From a virus, in IMG/VR virus record IMGVR_UViG_3300010354_000564, positions 1-25,834 of that record: DNA of 25,834 nt. One strand, given 5' to 3'. Positions 14,006 to 20,362 of the stretch are shown one piece after another. The stretch's first letter is position 1. Every line of letters starts with the position of its first letter. The notes under the pieces were generated by a model. It was not told where the DNA came from and did not search any database. It worked only from the letters and a program-made list of their open reading frames with translations. The position numbers and the translations under genes were made by a program.

Positions 14006-14304
14006 CAGACGACACCTACCTACCCGTCGCCTGGCTGTGCAAGAACGCCATCGGCCATCGCTTCCTGCGATTCAAGAAGCCCGACGAGACGTACAGTCCT
14101 GAGCCGCTGGTGTTGATGGAGTCGTATCGGGACATTGGCGACCTGTACACGCATCGGCTGGCCGTGATGCTGGAATGCGCGCTGCTGGACCCGACGGGCA
14201 CATGGAATGACGCTCACGCGTTGCTTGAAGAGTATCGGCAGGCAATGCGGCAGCGGGATCTTGCGCTCGGTGTGAAGCACATCAGCGCGCTGGGGAGGGA
14301 TTGA
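14002..14304 (+). CDS. Hypothetical early protein
   Basis: 100 residues: an N-terminal beta-like part (YLPVAWLCKNAIGHRFLRF), then helices rich in Leu (LAVMLECALLDPTGTW and ALLEEYRQAMRQRDLALG). The start at 14002 is the ATGA overlap with GGGGTGAAG upstream; a TTG at 13987 is less likely. PVAWL-type N-termini recur among small phage proteins. No function. Confidence 0.72.
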   Translation: MTDDTYLPVAWLCKNAIGHRFLRFKKPDETYSPEPLVLMESYRDIGDLYTHRLAVMLECALLDPTGTWNDAHALLEEYRQAMRQRDLALGVKHISALGRD

Positions 14305-14305
14305 G

Positions 14306-14680
14306 ATGACTGATCGCGATTTGATGCGACAAGCGCTCGATGCGCTGGAGGAGTGCATGGGCTGGACGCATAGCGACTTAACCGTCATGGCAGCAGAAAC
14401 CCTCCGCGCCAGACTTGCGCAGCCTGAGCCGGAGCCGCACGGCTATTTATGGTTTACGCGGTACATGGAGCAGAGGTTTACACATCGTAAGCCGGAGGAG
14501 CGTGAGCGGATAGGTGATGTGAAGCCAGTGTTCGCCGCCCCACAAAAGCGCGAATGGCAGGGGCTGACGCAACGAGAACAAGCAGAGTGTTGGTACGGCA
14601 AACACTGCATGGAACAATCCGCACCTTACGAGGATTTTGCCCGCGCCATCGAAGCCAAGCTGCGGGAGAAGAACACATGA
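14306..14680 (+). CDS. Hypothetical protein of a common phage type
   Basis: 124 residues: LMRQALDALEECMGW near the N-terminus, a Pro/Glu linker (AQPEPEPHGYLWFTRYM), KPVFAAPQKREWQGLTQREQ, and a C-terminal EDFARAIEAKLREKN. The ALDALE, PVFAAP and EWQGLT blocks recur in hypothetical proteins of many tailed phages of Gram-negative hosts (recalled); function unknown. It starts 1 nt after the previous stop with GGGAGGG upstream. Confidence 0.8.
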   Translation: MTDRDLMRQALDALEECMGWTHSDLTVMAAETLRARLAQPEPEPHGYLWFTRYMEQRFTHRKPEERERIGDVKPVFAAPQKREWQGLTQREQAECWYGKHCMEQSAPYEDFARAIEAKLREKNT

Positions 14681-14859
14681 TCGCGCATTTTGAAGACGGT
14701 ACCACACGAAATATTGCTCCCGGATCCGCAACGATGGGCCTGCGCGTTGTCCGTTGGGAGTTTGACTTTGACGACATGTGCGAGCTGCTGGCAAGCCCCG
14801 AACTGCTCGCAACACTGGCCACTCGTATGCCACCGATAAGCGAGGACAACAATGAGTAA
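14677..14859 (+). CDS. Small hypothetical protein
   Basis: 60 residues: MIAHFEDGTTRNIAPGSATM, a short WEFDFDDMCELLASPELLAT segment and an acidic end (SEDNNE). Overlaps the previous stop (ATGA) and the following gene by 8 bp. GGGAGAA precedes the start. No family recognised. Confidence 0.68.
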   Translation: MIAHFEDGTTRNIAPGSATMGLRVVRWEFDFDDMCELLASPELLATLATRMPPISEDNNE

Positions 14860-14986
14860 TCTTTGGATTAACTGGCGCTTCGGCGCGCGACACTTACAAA
14901 TCGGACCCGATCGTCCGTTCATCACTTTCCGCGTCAATCCGTATTGGCTTGAGCACAAGCCCGCTAAATGGTTTCAGGTGCATTGA
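14852..14986 (+). CDS. Small hypothetical protein, 44 residues
   Basis: The ATG at 14852 has GAGG upstream and overlaps the previous gene by 8 bp; the frame ends with TGA at 14984, overlapping the next ATG (TGATG). The product begins MSNLWINWRFGARHLQIGPD and ends PYWLEHKPAKWFQVH, aromatic-rich and basic. Tight placement supports it; no known family. Confidence 0.6.
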   Translation: MSNLWINWRFGARHLQIGPDRPFITFRVNPYWLEHKPAKWFQVH

Positions 14987-15177
14987 TGCGACGCGCCCTG
15001 ATCACCCTCGCATCGGCCATTGCGGTCAACGTCGTCGTGCTCGGCTTTCTGTATCTGTTGCTTGCGCACGAAGCAGAAATTCGCTGGCGCGACCGGTGCG
15101 AGCAGGCCATGTACACGACGGCAAAGATGCCCGACCTGGTTTTGCGCCAGTGCATTTATATCTGGAGCCGCAATTGA
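14986..15177 (+). CDS. Small membrane-anchored protein
   Basis: 63 residues: basic N-terminus (MRRA), a membrane helix (LITLASAIAVNVVVLGFLYL), then a polar part with two Cys (RDRCEQAM; LRQCIYIW). This is signal-anchor topology with the C-terminal 38 residues likely periplasmic. A start at 14968 would sit before the coupling site; the TGATG overlap at 14986 is preferred. Could be an inner-membrane modulator; unknown. Confidence 0.7.
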   Translation: MRRALITLASAIAVNVVVLGFLYLLLAHEAEIRWRDRCEQAMYTTAKMPDLVLRQCIYIWSRN

Positions 15178-15368
15178 GGAAGCGCGAGATCCAGTCACAC
15201 CAGGAAGAGCCGAGCTACACGACCAAGCTGGCGTTTGCTGTCTTAGCCTTGACCGCTGAACTCACGGAAGTAAGGCAGCAAGCAAGGGAATGGAAAATGG
15301 CGTGGGCAAACGAGCAAGCGCGCCGCAGGGAACTCGAACAACAACTACACAAACAGAATGAAGACTGA
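15174..15368 (+). CDS. Small coiled-coil protein, TTG start
   Basis: The start is taken as TTG at 15174, overlapping the previous stop (TTGA), with GGAG about 8 nt upstream; the frame extends further upstream only over another gene. The 64-residue product has LAFAVLALTAELTEVRQQAR and a charged heptad-like tail (ANEQARRRELEQQLHKQ). The 3' end overlaps the HTH gene by 11 bp. Function unknown. Confidence 0.55.
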   Translation: MRKREIQSHQEEPSYTTKLAFAVLALTAELTEVRQQAREWKMAWANEQARRRELEQQLHKQNED

Positions 15369-15705
15369 TCAGCTTGCCATCGTCATGCGATTGCTGGCCA
15401 GGACATCGACGGTTGCCAGCATTGTCGAGGCAACGGGTGTCACCCGCCAGACGATCTACAAGACGCTCCGCGCGCTCGAAACCCAACGGGTAGCGCGCAT
15501 CTGCCGGTGGAACTGCGACCACACTGGCCGCGCCGTTGAACCTGTATGGGGGCTTGGCAGCGATCCTTCGGATGTGCGCCGGCGACTGACGCCGGCCGAG
15601 AAGATGCTGCGGCACCGGCACAAGAAAAAGCGCAGCGACTTGGTCATGCAGGCCATCGTCGTCACGGCGGCAGCCACACCCAAGCCGACGCCGAGGCGCA
15701 AATGA
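15358..15705 (+). CDS. HTH DNA-binding protein preceding the primase-helicase
   Basis: The 115-residue protein has a helix-turn-helix at about 18-45 (TVASIVEATGVTRQTIYKTL) as in winged-helix regulators, a middle with two Cys (RICRWNCDHTG), and a basic C-terminal region with RHRHKKKRS and PTPRRK. It overlaps the primase-helicase start as ATGA, pointing to coupled synthesis. It could be an origin-binding or replication-initiation protein, or a regulator of early genes. The start has no evident Shine-Dalgarno sequence, consistent with dependence on the upstream gene. Confidence 0.72.
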   Translation: MKTDQLAIVMRLLARTSTVASIVEATGVTRQTIYKTLRALETQRVARICRWNCDHTGRAVEPVWGLGSDPSDVRRRLTPAEKMLRHRHKKKRSDLVMQAIVVTAAATPKPTPRRK

Positions 15706-17945
15706 CGGCGCCGTTTAACGACAAGGTGCTGACGGTCGCCGGCACCTACGAAAGCCATCGCGGCACCGACCAGGATTACGAGACGATCAGCGTTCAAGAG
15801 CTGATGACGATAGAGCGCACCGGCGTGCCTAAAGATCAAGCTCGCTGGGTTTTGTGCTCGACGTACAACGGCCCGGACGGGCGCAGCCACAAGGCGCAGG
15901 AGCAATTCGGCGAGTTCGTCATGCTCGCCGTCGATCTGGACACCGGCAATGTGCAAGGCAAGGCACTGGTCGCCGCTGTCCAATCCTTCACCGGCCACGT
16001 CCAGATGCGCGTCTACTCGTCGTCATCAGCAACGAAAGACGATCGCAAGTGGCGCGTGCTGATACCGCTGGCCAACGCTCTGCACTTTGCCGACTGGCTG
16101 GCAGCCACCACAGCGCTGAACGTGCACATTGAAGCCGAGCTCGGGCACAGGCCCGACAGGGCGCTTGAGCGCGCAGGCCAGCCGATTTATCTCCCCAACA
16201 CCGCACCGAGGGACGACGGCATCGAGCCGCTAATTGCTGACCAGCTGATCGACGGTGCGCTTCTGGATGTCACGGACTGCCCGGGCACCGAGCGCATTGA
16301 GGCGACAGCGCGAGACGAGGTTGAACGCATGGCCGAGCACGAGAGACGCTCGGCAGAGGCGCGACGGCGCATGGCGCAGCTGCGGGCGAAACCAAACTCG
16401 GACAAGTCGGTCATCAACGAATTCAACGCGGCCACGGATCTTGAGCACATGCTCGCCGCCTGCGGGTACGTGCAGGGACCACGCGAGGGCTGGAAGAGCC
16501 CGCGCCAGACGACGAACTCATACGCCACCAAGGTTTTCGACGAGCCAAGCGGCCAGTATTGGGTCAGCCTGTCTTTGTCTGATTTGGAGGCCGGCGTCGG
16601 GAGCCAAACCAGCGACGGCCGCTGCTGCTTCGGGGATGCGTTCGATGTCTGGTGCTTCACGTTCCACGGCAACGACAGAACAGCGGCAATCAAGGCAGCG
16701 GCCAGTGAATTGGGCATCGAGAAGCCACCGACTGGTATCGATATGCTCGCCGAGCGCATCCGGTCGAATCAGTTGCAGCAGCAGGCCAGCGCAGCAACGA
16801 TCACCCAGGAAACGCAACCAGAAGCATTGGCCCAGCAGGCCGAAACTGAAACGCAACCAGCCAAAGCCGAAACAAAACCCGCCGAAACTGAAACACAAGC
16901 CAGCGAGCTGGATCGCACCCTGCCCTACGTTCAGGCCAGCGACTTGCCGGAATGGGACGCGCCGCAGGAGTTGGTCGAGGGCATGCTGATGCAAGGCGGC
17001 ATGACGGTGATCTATGGCGACAGCAACACGGGCAAGTCGTTCTTAACGCTCGACATGGTTGCGCACATCAGCCAAGGCCGGCAATGGATGGGCAGGCAGG
17101 TCAAGCAGGCCGCTGTCGTCTACCTGGCAGCGGAATCCCCCAGGTCGATCGTCGACCGCGCCAGGGCGCTGGAAAAGCACCTGAACGAGCCGCTTACCCA
17201 GCTGTTCATCGTCAACTGCCCGATCGACCTGTACGACGCCAAAGGCGACACGCTGGCTGTGGTCAACACCATCATCCAGATCGAGGCCAAGCACCAGGTG
17301 ACGGTTGGCTGCGTGGTCGCAGACACGCTGGCCCGCGTCATCGGGGCGGGAGATGAGAACAAAGCGCAGGACATGGGCATCGTGATCAAGCACATCGACT
17401 TGATCAGAGCGGCCACCAAGGCGCAATTCATCCTGGTGCACCACACCGGCAAGGACAAGACCAACGGGGCGCGAGGATCTTCAGCCCTACGCGCGGCCAC
17501 CGACACCGAGATCGAAGTCACCGACAACCAGGACGGGACGCCCAAAGCGGCCACTGTGACCAAGCAGCGGGATCTACCCGGCAAGAACACATCGATCGGT
17601 TTTGATCTGGCCGTTGTCGAGCTCGGCAAAGGCATCTTTGGCAACGTGTTCACGACCTGCGTGGTCGAGCAAAGAGCTGTCGAAGGTGACAGCCGGGAGC
17701 GCGACCTGACACCCCTACAGCGCGACATTTTGGAATTCATCCGGACTCAGCCGGGCTCGCCGCGCCGATTGGCCATTGCCGAATATGTACGAGATGCGCG
17801 ACCAAATGTTAATGATTCGACCATCACTCGGGCGCTCGACAAGCTGGTCAAGCAGCGACTTGTTACCAAAATGCTAGGTATGTACTCGGCCACCGGTACG
17901 AATGCCATCGGCGTTGCTCACTCGGCAAGTAAAAATGAGTTTTAG
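15702..17945 (+). CDS. Primase-helicase replication protein (AEP-like primase plus RepA/AAA-type helicase)
   Basis: The ATG at 15702 overlaps the HTH gene stop (ATGA); the frame extends upstream but over that gene. The 747-residue protein has an N-terminal region with a DxD pair at Asp78/Asp80 (VMLAVDLDTG) and YSSSSATKDDRKWRVLIPLA, as in archaeo-eukaryotic primases; a second globular part (about 230-355); a Glu/Thr/Gln-rich linker (about 367-402, TETQPAKAETKPAETETQ); then a RecA-type ATPase with Walker A GDSNTGKS (439-446), Walker B ending VVADT (Asp541) and ILVHHTGKD as in RepA/RSF1010-type helicases. A C-terminal winged helix (about 667-725, LTPLQRDILEFI) may bind the origin. It would unwind and prime phage DNA. 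Confidence 0.85.
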   Translation: MTAPFNDKVLTVAGTYESHRGTDQDYETISVQELMTIERTGVPKDQARWVLCSTYNGPDGRSHKAQEQFGEFVMLAVDLDTGNVQGKALVAAVQSFTGHVQMRVYSSSSATKDDRKWRVLIPLANALHFADWLAATTALNVHIEAELGHRPDRALERAGQPIYLPNTAPRDDGIEPLIADQLIDGALLDVTDCPGTERIEATARDEVERMAEHERRSAEARRRMAQLRAKPNSDKSVINEFNAATDLEHMLAACGYVQGPREGWKSPRQTTNSYATKVFDEPSGQYWVSLSLSDLEAGVGSQTSDGRCCFGDAFDVWCFTFHGNDRTAAIKAAASELGIEKPPTGIDMLAERIRSNQLQQQASAATITQETQPEALAQQAETETQPAKAETKPAETETQASELDRTLPYVQASDLPEWDAPQELVEGMLMQGGMTVIYGDSNTGKSFLTLDMVAHISQGRQWMGRQVKQAAVVYLAAESPRSIVDRARALEKHLNEPLTQLFIVNCPIDLYDAKGDTLAVVNTIIQIEAKHQVTVGCVVADTLARVIGAGDENKAQDMGIVIKHIDLIRAATKAQFILVHHTGKDKTNGARGSSALRAATDTEIEVTDNQDGTPKAATVTKQRDLPGKNTSIGFDLAVVELGKGIFGNVFTTCVVEQRAVEGDSRERDLTPLQRDILEFIRTQPGSPRRLAIAEYVRDARPNVNDSTITRALDKLVKQRLVTKMLGMYSATGTNAIGVAHSASKNEF

Positions 17946-17968
17946 TAATGGAATCAATGAGTTGGAAT

Positions 17969-18072
17969 ATGTGCGCACATGTGCGTGCATATGTGCGCAT
18001 ATGATTTATAAAACATGTGCGTCATGTGCGTCGTCCTATAGGGACGCACATGCGCACATATAGCCATGTGCG
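17969..18072. repeat. ATGTGCG/CGCACAT repeat array, candidate replication origin
   Basis: ATGTGCG occurs at 17969, 17979, 17991, 18015, 18024 and 18066, and CGCACAT at 17974, 18045 and 18053: nine copies in 104 bp. They build a perfect palindrome ATGTGCGCACAT (17969-17980), a hairpin CATGTGCGTC (18023-18032) with GACGCACATG (18043-18052), and a 12-bp inverted pair (17989-18000 with 18050-18061). A short AT-rich patch lies at 18001-18014. The array starts 23 bp after the primase-helicase stop, where phage origins with iterons are often found. A convergent-terminator or regulator-binding role is the alternative. Confidence 0.7.
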
Positions 18073-18087
18073 CATCATGGGTATGGG

Positions 18088-18120
18088 TGAAAAGAAAACC
18101 CCGACACGCTGGCCGGGGTT
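18088..18120 (-). terminator. Terminator of the leftward operon
   Basis: On the minus strand AACCCCG (18120-18114) pairs with CGGGGTT (18103-18097) around a 10-nt loop, followed by a T-rich run (TTTTCTTTTC). It ends transcription of the 18151-19705 genes before it enters the repeat array. Confidence 0.85.
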
Positions 18121-18150
18121 GGTGGGGAGTGGGGGCTGATTGCGGTTTTG

Positions 18151-18336
18151 CTATCGGGTGAGCTCGATGGCTTTCAGCGCTTCGTCGAGACGCTTGGCTT
18201 GTTGAATGAGCAATGCGTTTGGTGGCGTGCTGGAATGGGACAGCAGCAGGACGTAGGCCTTCAACGCACGCGCCTGATCCAACGCGTCGGCAACTGTCCC
18301 GGCCTGGCGGCGGGTCATCATGAGGACGTCGGTCAT
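18151..18336 (-). CDS. Small helical hypothetical protein
   Basis: The start at 18336 is the ATGA overlap with the previous gene (an earlier start at 18408 would overlap it much more). The 61-residue product is helical: MTRRQAGTVADALDQARALK, VLLLSHSS, LIQQAKRLDEALKAIELTR. Last gene of the leftward operon, 31 bp before its terminator. No function recognised. Confidence 0.7.
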   Translation of the reverse strand: MTDVLMMTRRQAGTVADALDQARALKAYVLLLSHSSTPPNALLIQQAKRLDEALKAIELTR

Positions 18337-18545
18337 GGCGCCTCCGATGCCGTGTCGTCGAACAGGGAAGGCGCAGCAGGTGACGACTGCCGGGCGCGTG
18401 GAGCGCAACGGGCGGCCAGCTGGGCAACCTGGTCAGCCGGGATGCCGAACAGGTCAGGCTGGCCGGTGCCAATAGGCGGCTGGCCGGGTTGGGGCGTGAG
18501 GATGAAAGCGGCAGCCTCGTCGGCTTGGTAGGGGTCAGGCTTCAT
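18333..18545 (-). CDS. Proline-rich hypothetical protein
   Basis: 70 residues, low complexity and Pro/Ala/Gln-rich: DEAAAFILTPQPGQPPIGTG, PDLFGIPADQVAQL, then a basic ARCAPRARQ and PSLFDDTASEAP. The DLFG and LFDD blocks look like short peptide-binding motifs in a mostly disordered chain. Overlaps the previous gene by 11 bp and the next by 4. Unknown role. Confidence 0.65.
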   Translation of the reverse strand: MKPDPYQADEAAAFILTPQPGQPPIGTGQPDLFGIPADQVAQLAARCAPRARQSSPAAPSLFDDTASEAP

Positions 18546-18906
18546 GCGTCACCTCGTCAACGGAAATGATGACGGACGACAGCGCCTCGCGCACCAGCTC
18601 AAGGCCAGCAAAGATCGCGCGTCCATTTTCGGTGCCGTCATGGTCGAGATACGACGCCTCCAGTAACGGCAACGCTGTGCGCAGCGCTCGCATGAGCAGC
18701 GGCGCGCGGGCGATCAATGCCGCGTTCGCTAACGGCTCGTCAAGGTGCGGCGCGTGGGCTGCTACGTTGACGGTGGCAATGGTCAGCGGGCCTTGCGGGT
18801 GGTCCAGGGATGCCGGGTCAATGATGCGCAGGACGCCGGCCGATGAATCGAGGTCGTCAAGCTCGTAATCGATCAGCCAAGGGCCGGGTGTGTGTTTGGT
18901 GGTCAT
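18535..18906 (-). CDS. TPGPW-motif phage hypothetical protein
   Basis: The 123-residue protein begins MTTKHTPGPWLIDYEL; the HTPGPW opening is a hallmark of a widespread family of small phage proteins of unknown function. It continues with VLRIIDPASL, TIATVNVAAHAPHL, then NAALIARAPLLMRALRTALP and a C-terminal helix (ELVREALSSVII). The NAxLIAxAPxLL block is also typical of the family. The start at 18906 has AAGG upstream and overlaps the 30-residue gene (ATGA). Confidence 0.82.
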   Translation of the reverse strand: MTTKHTPGPWLIDYELDDLDSSAGVLRIIDPASLDHPQGPLTIATVNVAAHAPHLDEPLANAALIARAPLLMRALRTALPLLEASYLDHDGTENGRAIFAGLELVREALSSVIISVDEVTHEA

Positions 18907-18995
18907 TTCAAAACCTTTCGAATAAGCCAGATCAGCGCTGGCAGGGACAAGAAAAGGCCGCACAGGGCGGCCTCTAGGCGGTGGCGTGGGGTCAT
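18903..18995 (-). CDS. Mini membrane protein, 30 residues
   Basis: This 31-codon frame starts as ATGA on the stop of the 18992-19168 gene and ends as ATGA on the start of the TPGPW gene, filling the gap exactly. It begins MTPRHRLEAALCGLFLSLPA and ends IWLIRKVLK: a basic end, one hydrophobic segment of about 16 residues, and a basic tail. A terminator-like hairpin (18949-18972) lies inside the coding sequence. Overlaps at both ends make translation likely. Confidence 0.6.
   Translation of the reverse strand: MTPRHRLEAALCGLFLSLPALIWLIRKVLK
18949..18972 (-). terminator. Intra-operon terminator inside the 30-residue gene
   Basis: On the minus strand GGCCGC (18972-18967) pairs with GCGGCC (18961-18956) with a 5-nt loop, followed by TTTTCTT. 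If active it would reduce expression of the three downstream genes unless translation of the mini gene or an antiterminator suppresses it. Confidence 0.65.
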
Positions 18996-19168
18996 TCGTA
19001 TGCGTAGTCCTCGGCGTAGTCTTCCAGGGCCGTGATCAGCGCGTCGAAGTCCTCAGACGGTCCGAGCATGTCGGCGATGGCGTATACGACGTGTCGTGGG
19101 TACTCGTCGCACAGCGATTCGAGATAGGCCTTGCGGTTGGCGTAGCCGTTGGCTTGGTAGTCGGTCAT
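18992..19168 (-). CDS. Small acidic hypothetical protein
   Basis: 58 residues: MTDYQANGYANRKAYLESLC, DEYPRHVVYAIADMLGPSED, then a very acidic C-terminus (LEDYAEDYAYE). AAAGGAGAAC precedes the ATG at 19168. Small proteins of the NRxAYLxSLCDEY type are frequent near anti-restriction or plasmid-like genes (recalled, low certainty). Function unknown. Confidence 0.72.
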   Translation of the reverse strand: MTDYQANGYANRKAYLESLCDEYPRHVVYAIADMLGPSEDFDALITALEDYAEDYAYE

Positions 19169-19191
19169 GGCGTTCTCCTTTGGGCGTGAAA

Positions 19192-19596
19192 TCAGACAAG
19201 GGATGCCGGGCTGGCTGCGAAATAGATCTGGTCCGAGATTGCTTGCTGCTTCTCGGCGTCGTATTCCTCGGGACCGCGCTTGTGCAGGCGACGAGCGATG
19301 GCAAGGTCGGACCAGAGCACATAGGTGCCGTTGTCCCAATTGTCGGTGTCGGCCTCGCCGTACTTCTCGCGGTAGACCGTCATTCCGACTTCGCAGTCGA
19401 AAAAGTGCTTTGCGAGCAGTGCAGCGAATTCGTCCATGAATTGCGTCTGCGTCTCGCGGGTGTCGCCCGGCGTCATGCCCAGGCGCTTGGCTGCGTCCAG
19501 AAAACCCTGAACGCTGGCGCGTCCGCCGTTCCAGTGCAGATAGATGCAAGGTGCGTCGTCGAGTACCTCGAATGTGATGACAGCGCGATTTCCCAT
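19192..19596 (-). CDS. GNRAVITF/YLHWNGG-type hypothetical protein
   Basis: The start at 19596 (AAGGAGAACGAC upstream) is preferred to 19626. The 134-residue protein begins MGNRAVITFEVLDD and continues CIYLHWNGGRASVQGFLDAA, a pattern I recognise from a broad family of phage and plasmid accessory proteins with no known activity. The middle has VGMTVYREKYGEADTDNWDN and a C-terminal helix. Second gene of the leftward operon. Possibly a counter-defence or host-takeover protein by context only. Confidence 0.78.
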   Translation of the reverse strand: MGNRAVITFEVLDDAPCIYLHWNGGRASVQGFLDAAKRLGMTPGDTRETQTQFMDEFAALLAKHFFDCEVGMTVYREKYGEADTDNWDNGTYVLWSDLAIARRLHKRGPEEYDAEKQQAISDQIYFAASPASLV

Positions 19597-19606
19597 GTCG
19601 TTCTCC

Positions 19607-19705
19607 TTATTTGGTGAGTTGTTCAATGACTTCGCCGATGATCCAAGCCCATAAGGCGATGACGATGATCAGCTGGCCAATGTCTAGCGCGGTTTCCAGT
19701 CTCAT
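19607..19705 (-). CDS. Small membrane protein, first gene of the leftward operon
   Basis: The ATG at 19705 has AGGAGG 8-9 nt upstream; a longer frame to 19840 would run through the promoter and is rejected. The 32-residue product is MRLETALDIGQLIIVIALWA plus IIGEVIEQLTK: one membrane helix. Its leader shares 14 identical bases (19709-19722) with the repressor leader, at the same distance from the ATG. Confidence 0.7.
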   Translation of the reverse strand: MRLETALDIGQLIIVIALWAWIIGEVIEQLTK

Positions 19706-19727
19706 GCTGTTACCCTCCTGTTTAGAA

Positions 19728-19778
19728 TTACCGCATGCGCGGTAACAGGCATTGTAGTATGACATCCGACATTTACAA
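19728..19778 (-). promoter_or_regulatory. Leftward promoter with inverted-repeat operator
   Basis: On the minus strand TTGTAA (19778-19773) and TACAAT (19756-19751) are 16 nt apart. At the predicted start site lies an inverted repeat, TTACCGC (19728-19734) and GCGGTAA (19739-19745). The half-site CGGTAAC/GTTACCG is the same as in the 11672-11711 repeat, pointing to a shared regulator. Confidence 0.65.
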
Positions 19779-19797
19779 GACATTCCGTCATTGATTT

Positions 19798-19827
19798 TTC
19801 GTATCGATAACGTGTTTGCCATAGAAT
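19798..19827 (+). promoter_or_regulatory. Promoter for terminase small subunit, probably leaderless
   Basis: TAGAAT (19822-19827) is a good -10 box; the -35 is weak (TTCGTA near 19798). The ATG at 19835 begins 7 nt after the -10 box, the same distance as for the cro-like gene, and no Shine-Dalgarno sequence precedes it. A late activator may replace the missing -35. Confidence 0.5.
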
Positions 19828-19834
19828 CGCGCGC

Positions 19835-20362
19835 ATGCAAAAAGCAGCCGTTAGGACGGTTCAGAAAAGCCGCCCAACCTACGAACGAGGCGTTGACCTA
19901 ACGCCGAAACAGCGTCACTTCGTGTCCGAATTGGTGAGGACTGGCTGTACGCCCACGCAAGCCGCGCGGACAGCCGGTTACAGCGATGCCGGCACGTCGG
20001 CCTATGACCTAAGCCGATTACCGCACGTCGCAGCCGCCATCCGCCTCGAACGCGAGCGTTATATCTCCGGCGAGCTGGCCAACGTGGCCACCGGCACCCT
20101 GCACCAGATCTTGGTCGATAAGGGCGCACCGGCAGCAGCCCGCGTCCAAGCCGCCAGGACGGTTCTGGAGATGTCAGGCGAGATCGGACGGCACAAGCGG
20201 AGCGCAGAGGACGAGCGGCCACTGTCCGAGATGACAGCCGAAGAACTGGCCGGGTTGATCGACAAGTGGCAAGCCGAAAAGGCAGCGCTGGCCAAGCCGA
20301 TCGACGCCGAGGACGTCGAAATCATCGATAAAGCGCAGGATAGAGCGCAACTGCCCGGCTAA
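19835..20362 (+). CDS. terS: Terminase small subunit
   Basis: The 175-residue protein has the small-terminase HTH signature LTPKQRHFVSELVRTGCTPTQAARTAGYSD (given here as LTPKQRHFV and TQAARTAGYSD) at about 22-52, then ALPHVAAAI-type helix (RLPHVAAAIRLERERY), a central oligomerisation helix region with VQAARTVLEMSGEIGRHK, and a C-terminal helix ending acidic (EDVEIIDKAQDRAQ). It would recognise pac/cos DNA and load the large terminase. It is preceded by a probable leaderless promoter. The large subunit does not follow; a 335-bp noncoding stretch and tail-fibre genes come next, an unusual order. Confidence 0.85.
   Translation: MQKAAVRTVQKSRPTYERGVDLTPKQRHFVSELVRTGCTPTQAARTAGYSDAGTSAYDLSRLPHVAAAIRLERERYISGELANVATGTLHQILVDKGAPAAARVQAARTVLEMSGEIGRHKRSAEDERPLSEMTAEELAGLIDKWQAEKAALAKPIDAEDVEIIDKAQDRAQLPG

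Noticed and set aside
17969-18072. CRISPR array
   Set aside because: The repeats are 7-mers with irregular, very short spacing and mixed orientation; no spacers or cas genes.
17954-18472. Leftward ORF of 172 codons with a His/Thr-rich end
   Set aside because: The His-rich part is the ATGTGCG repeat array read in frame, it crosses the terminator, and coupled small genes occupy the same strand in other frames.
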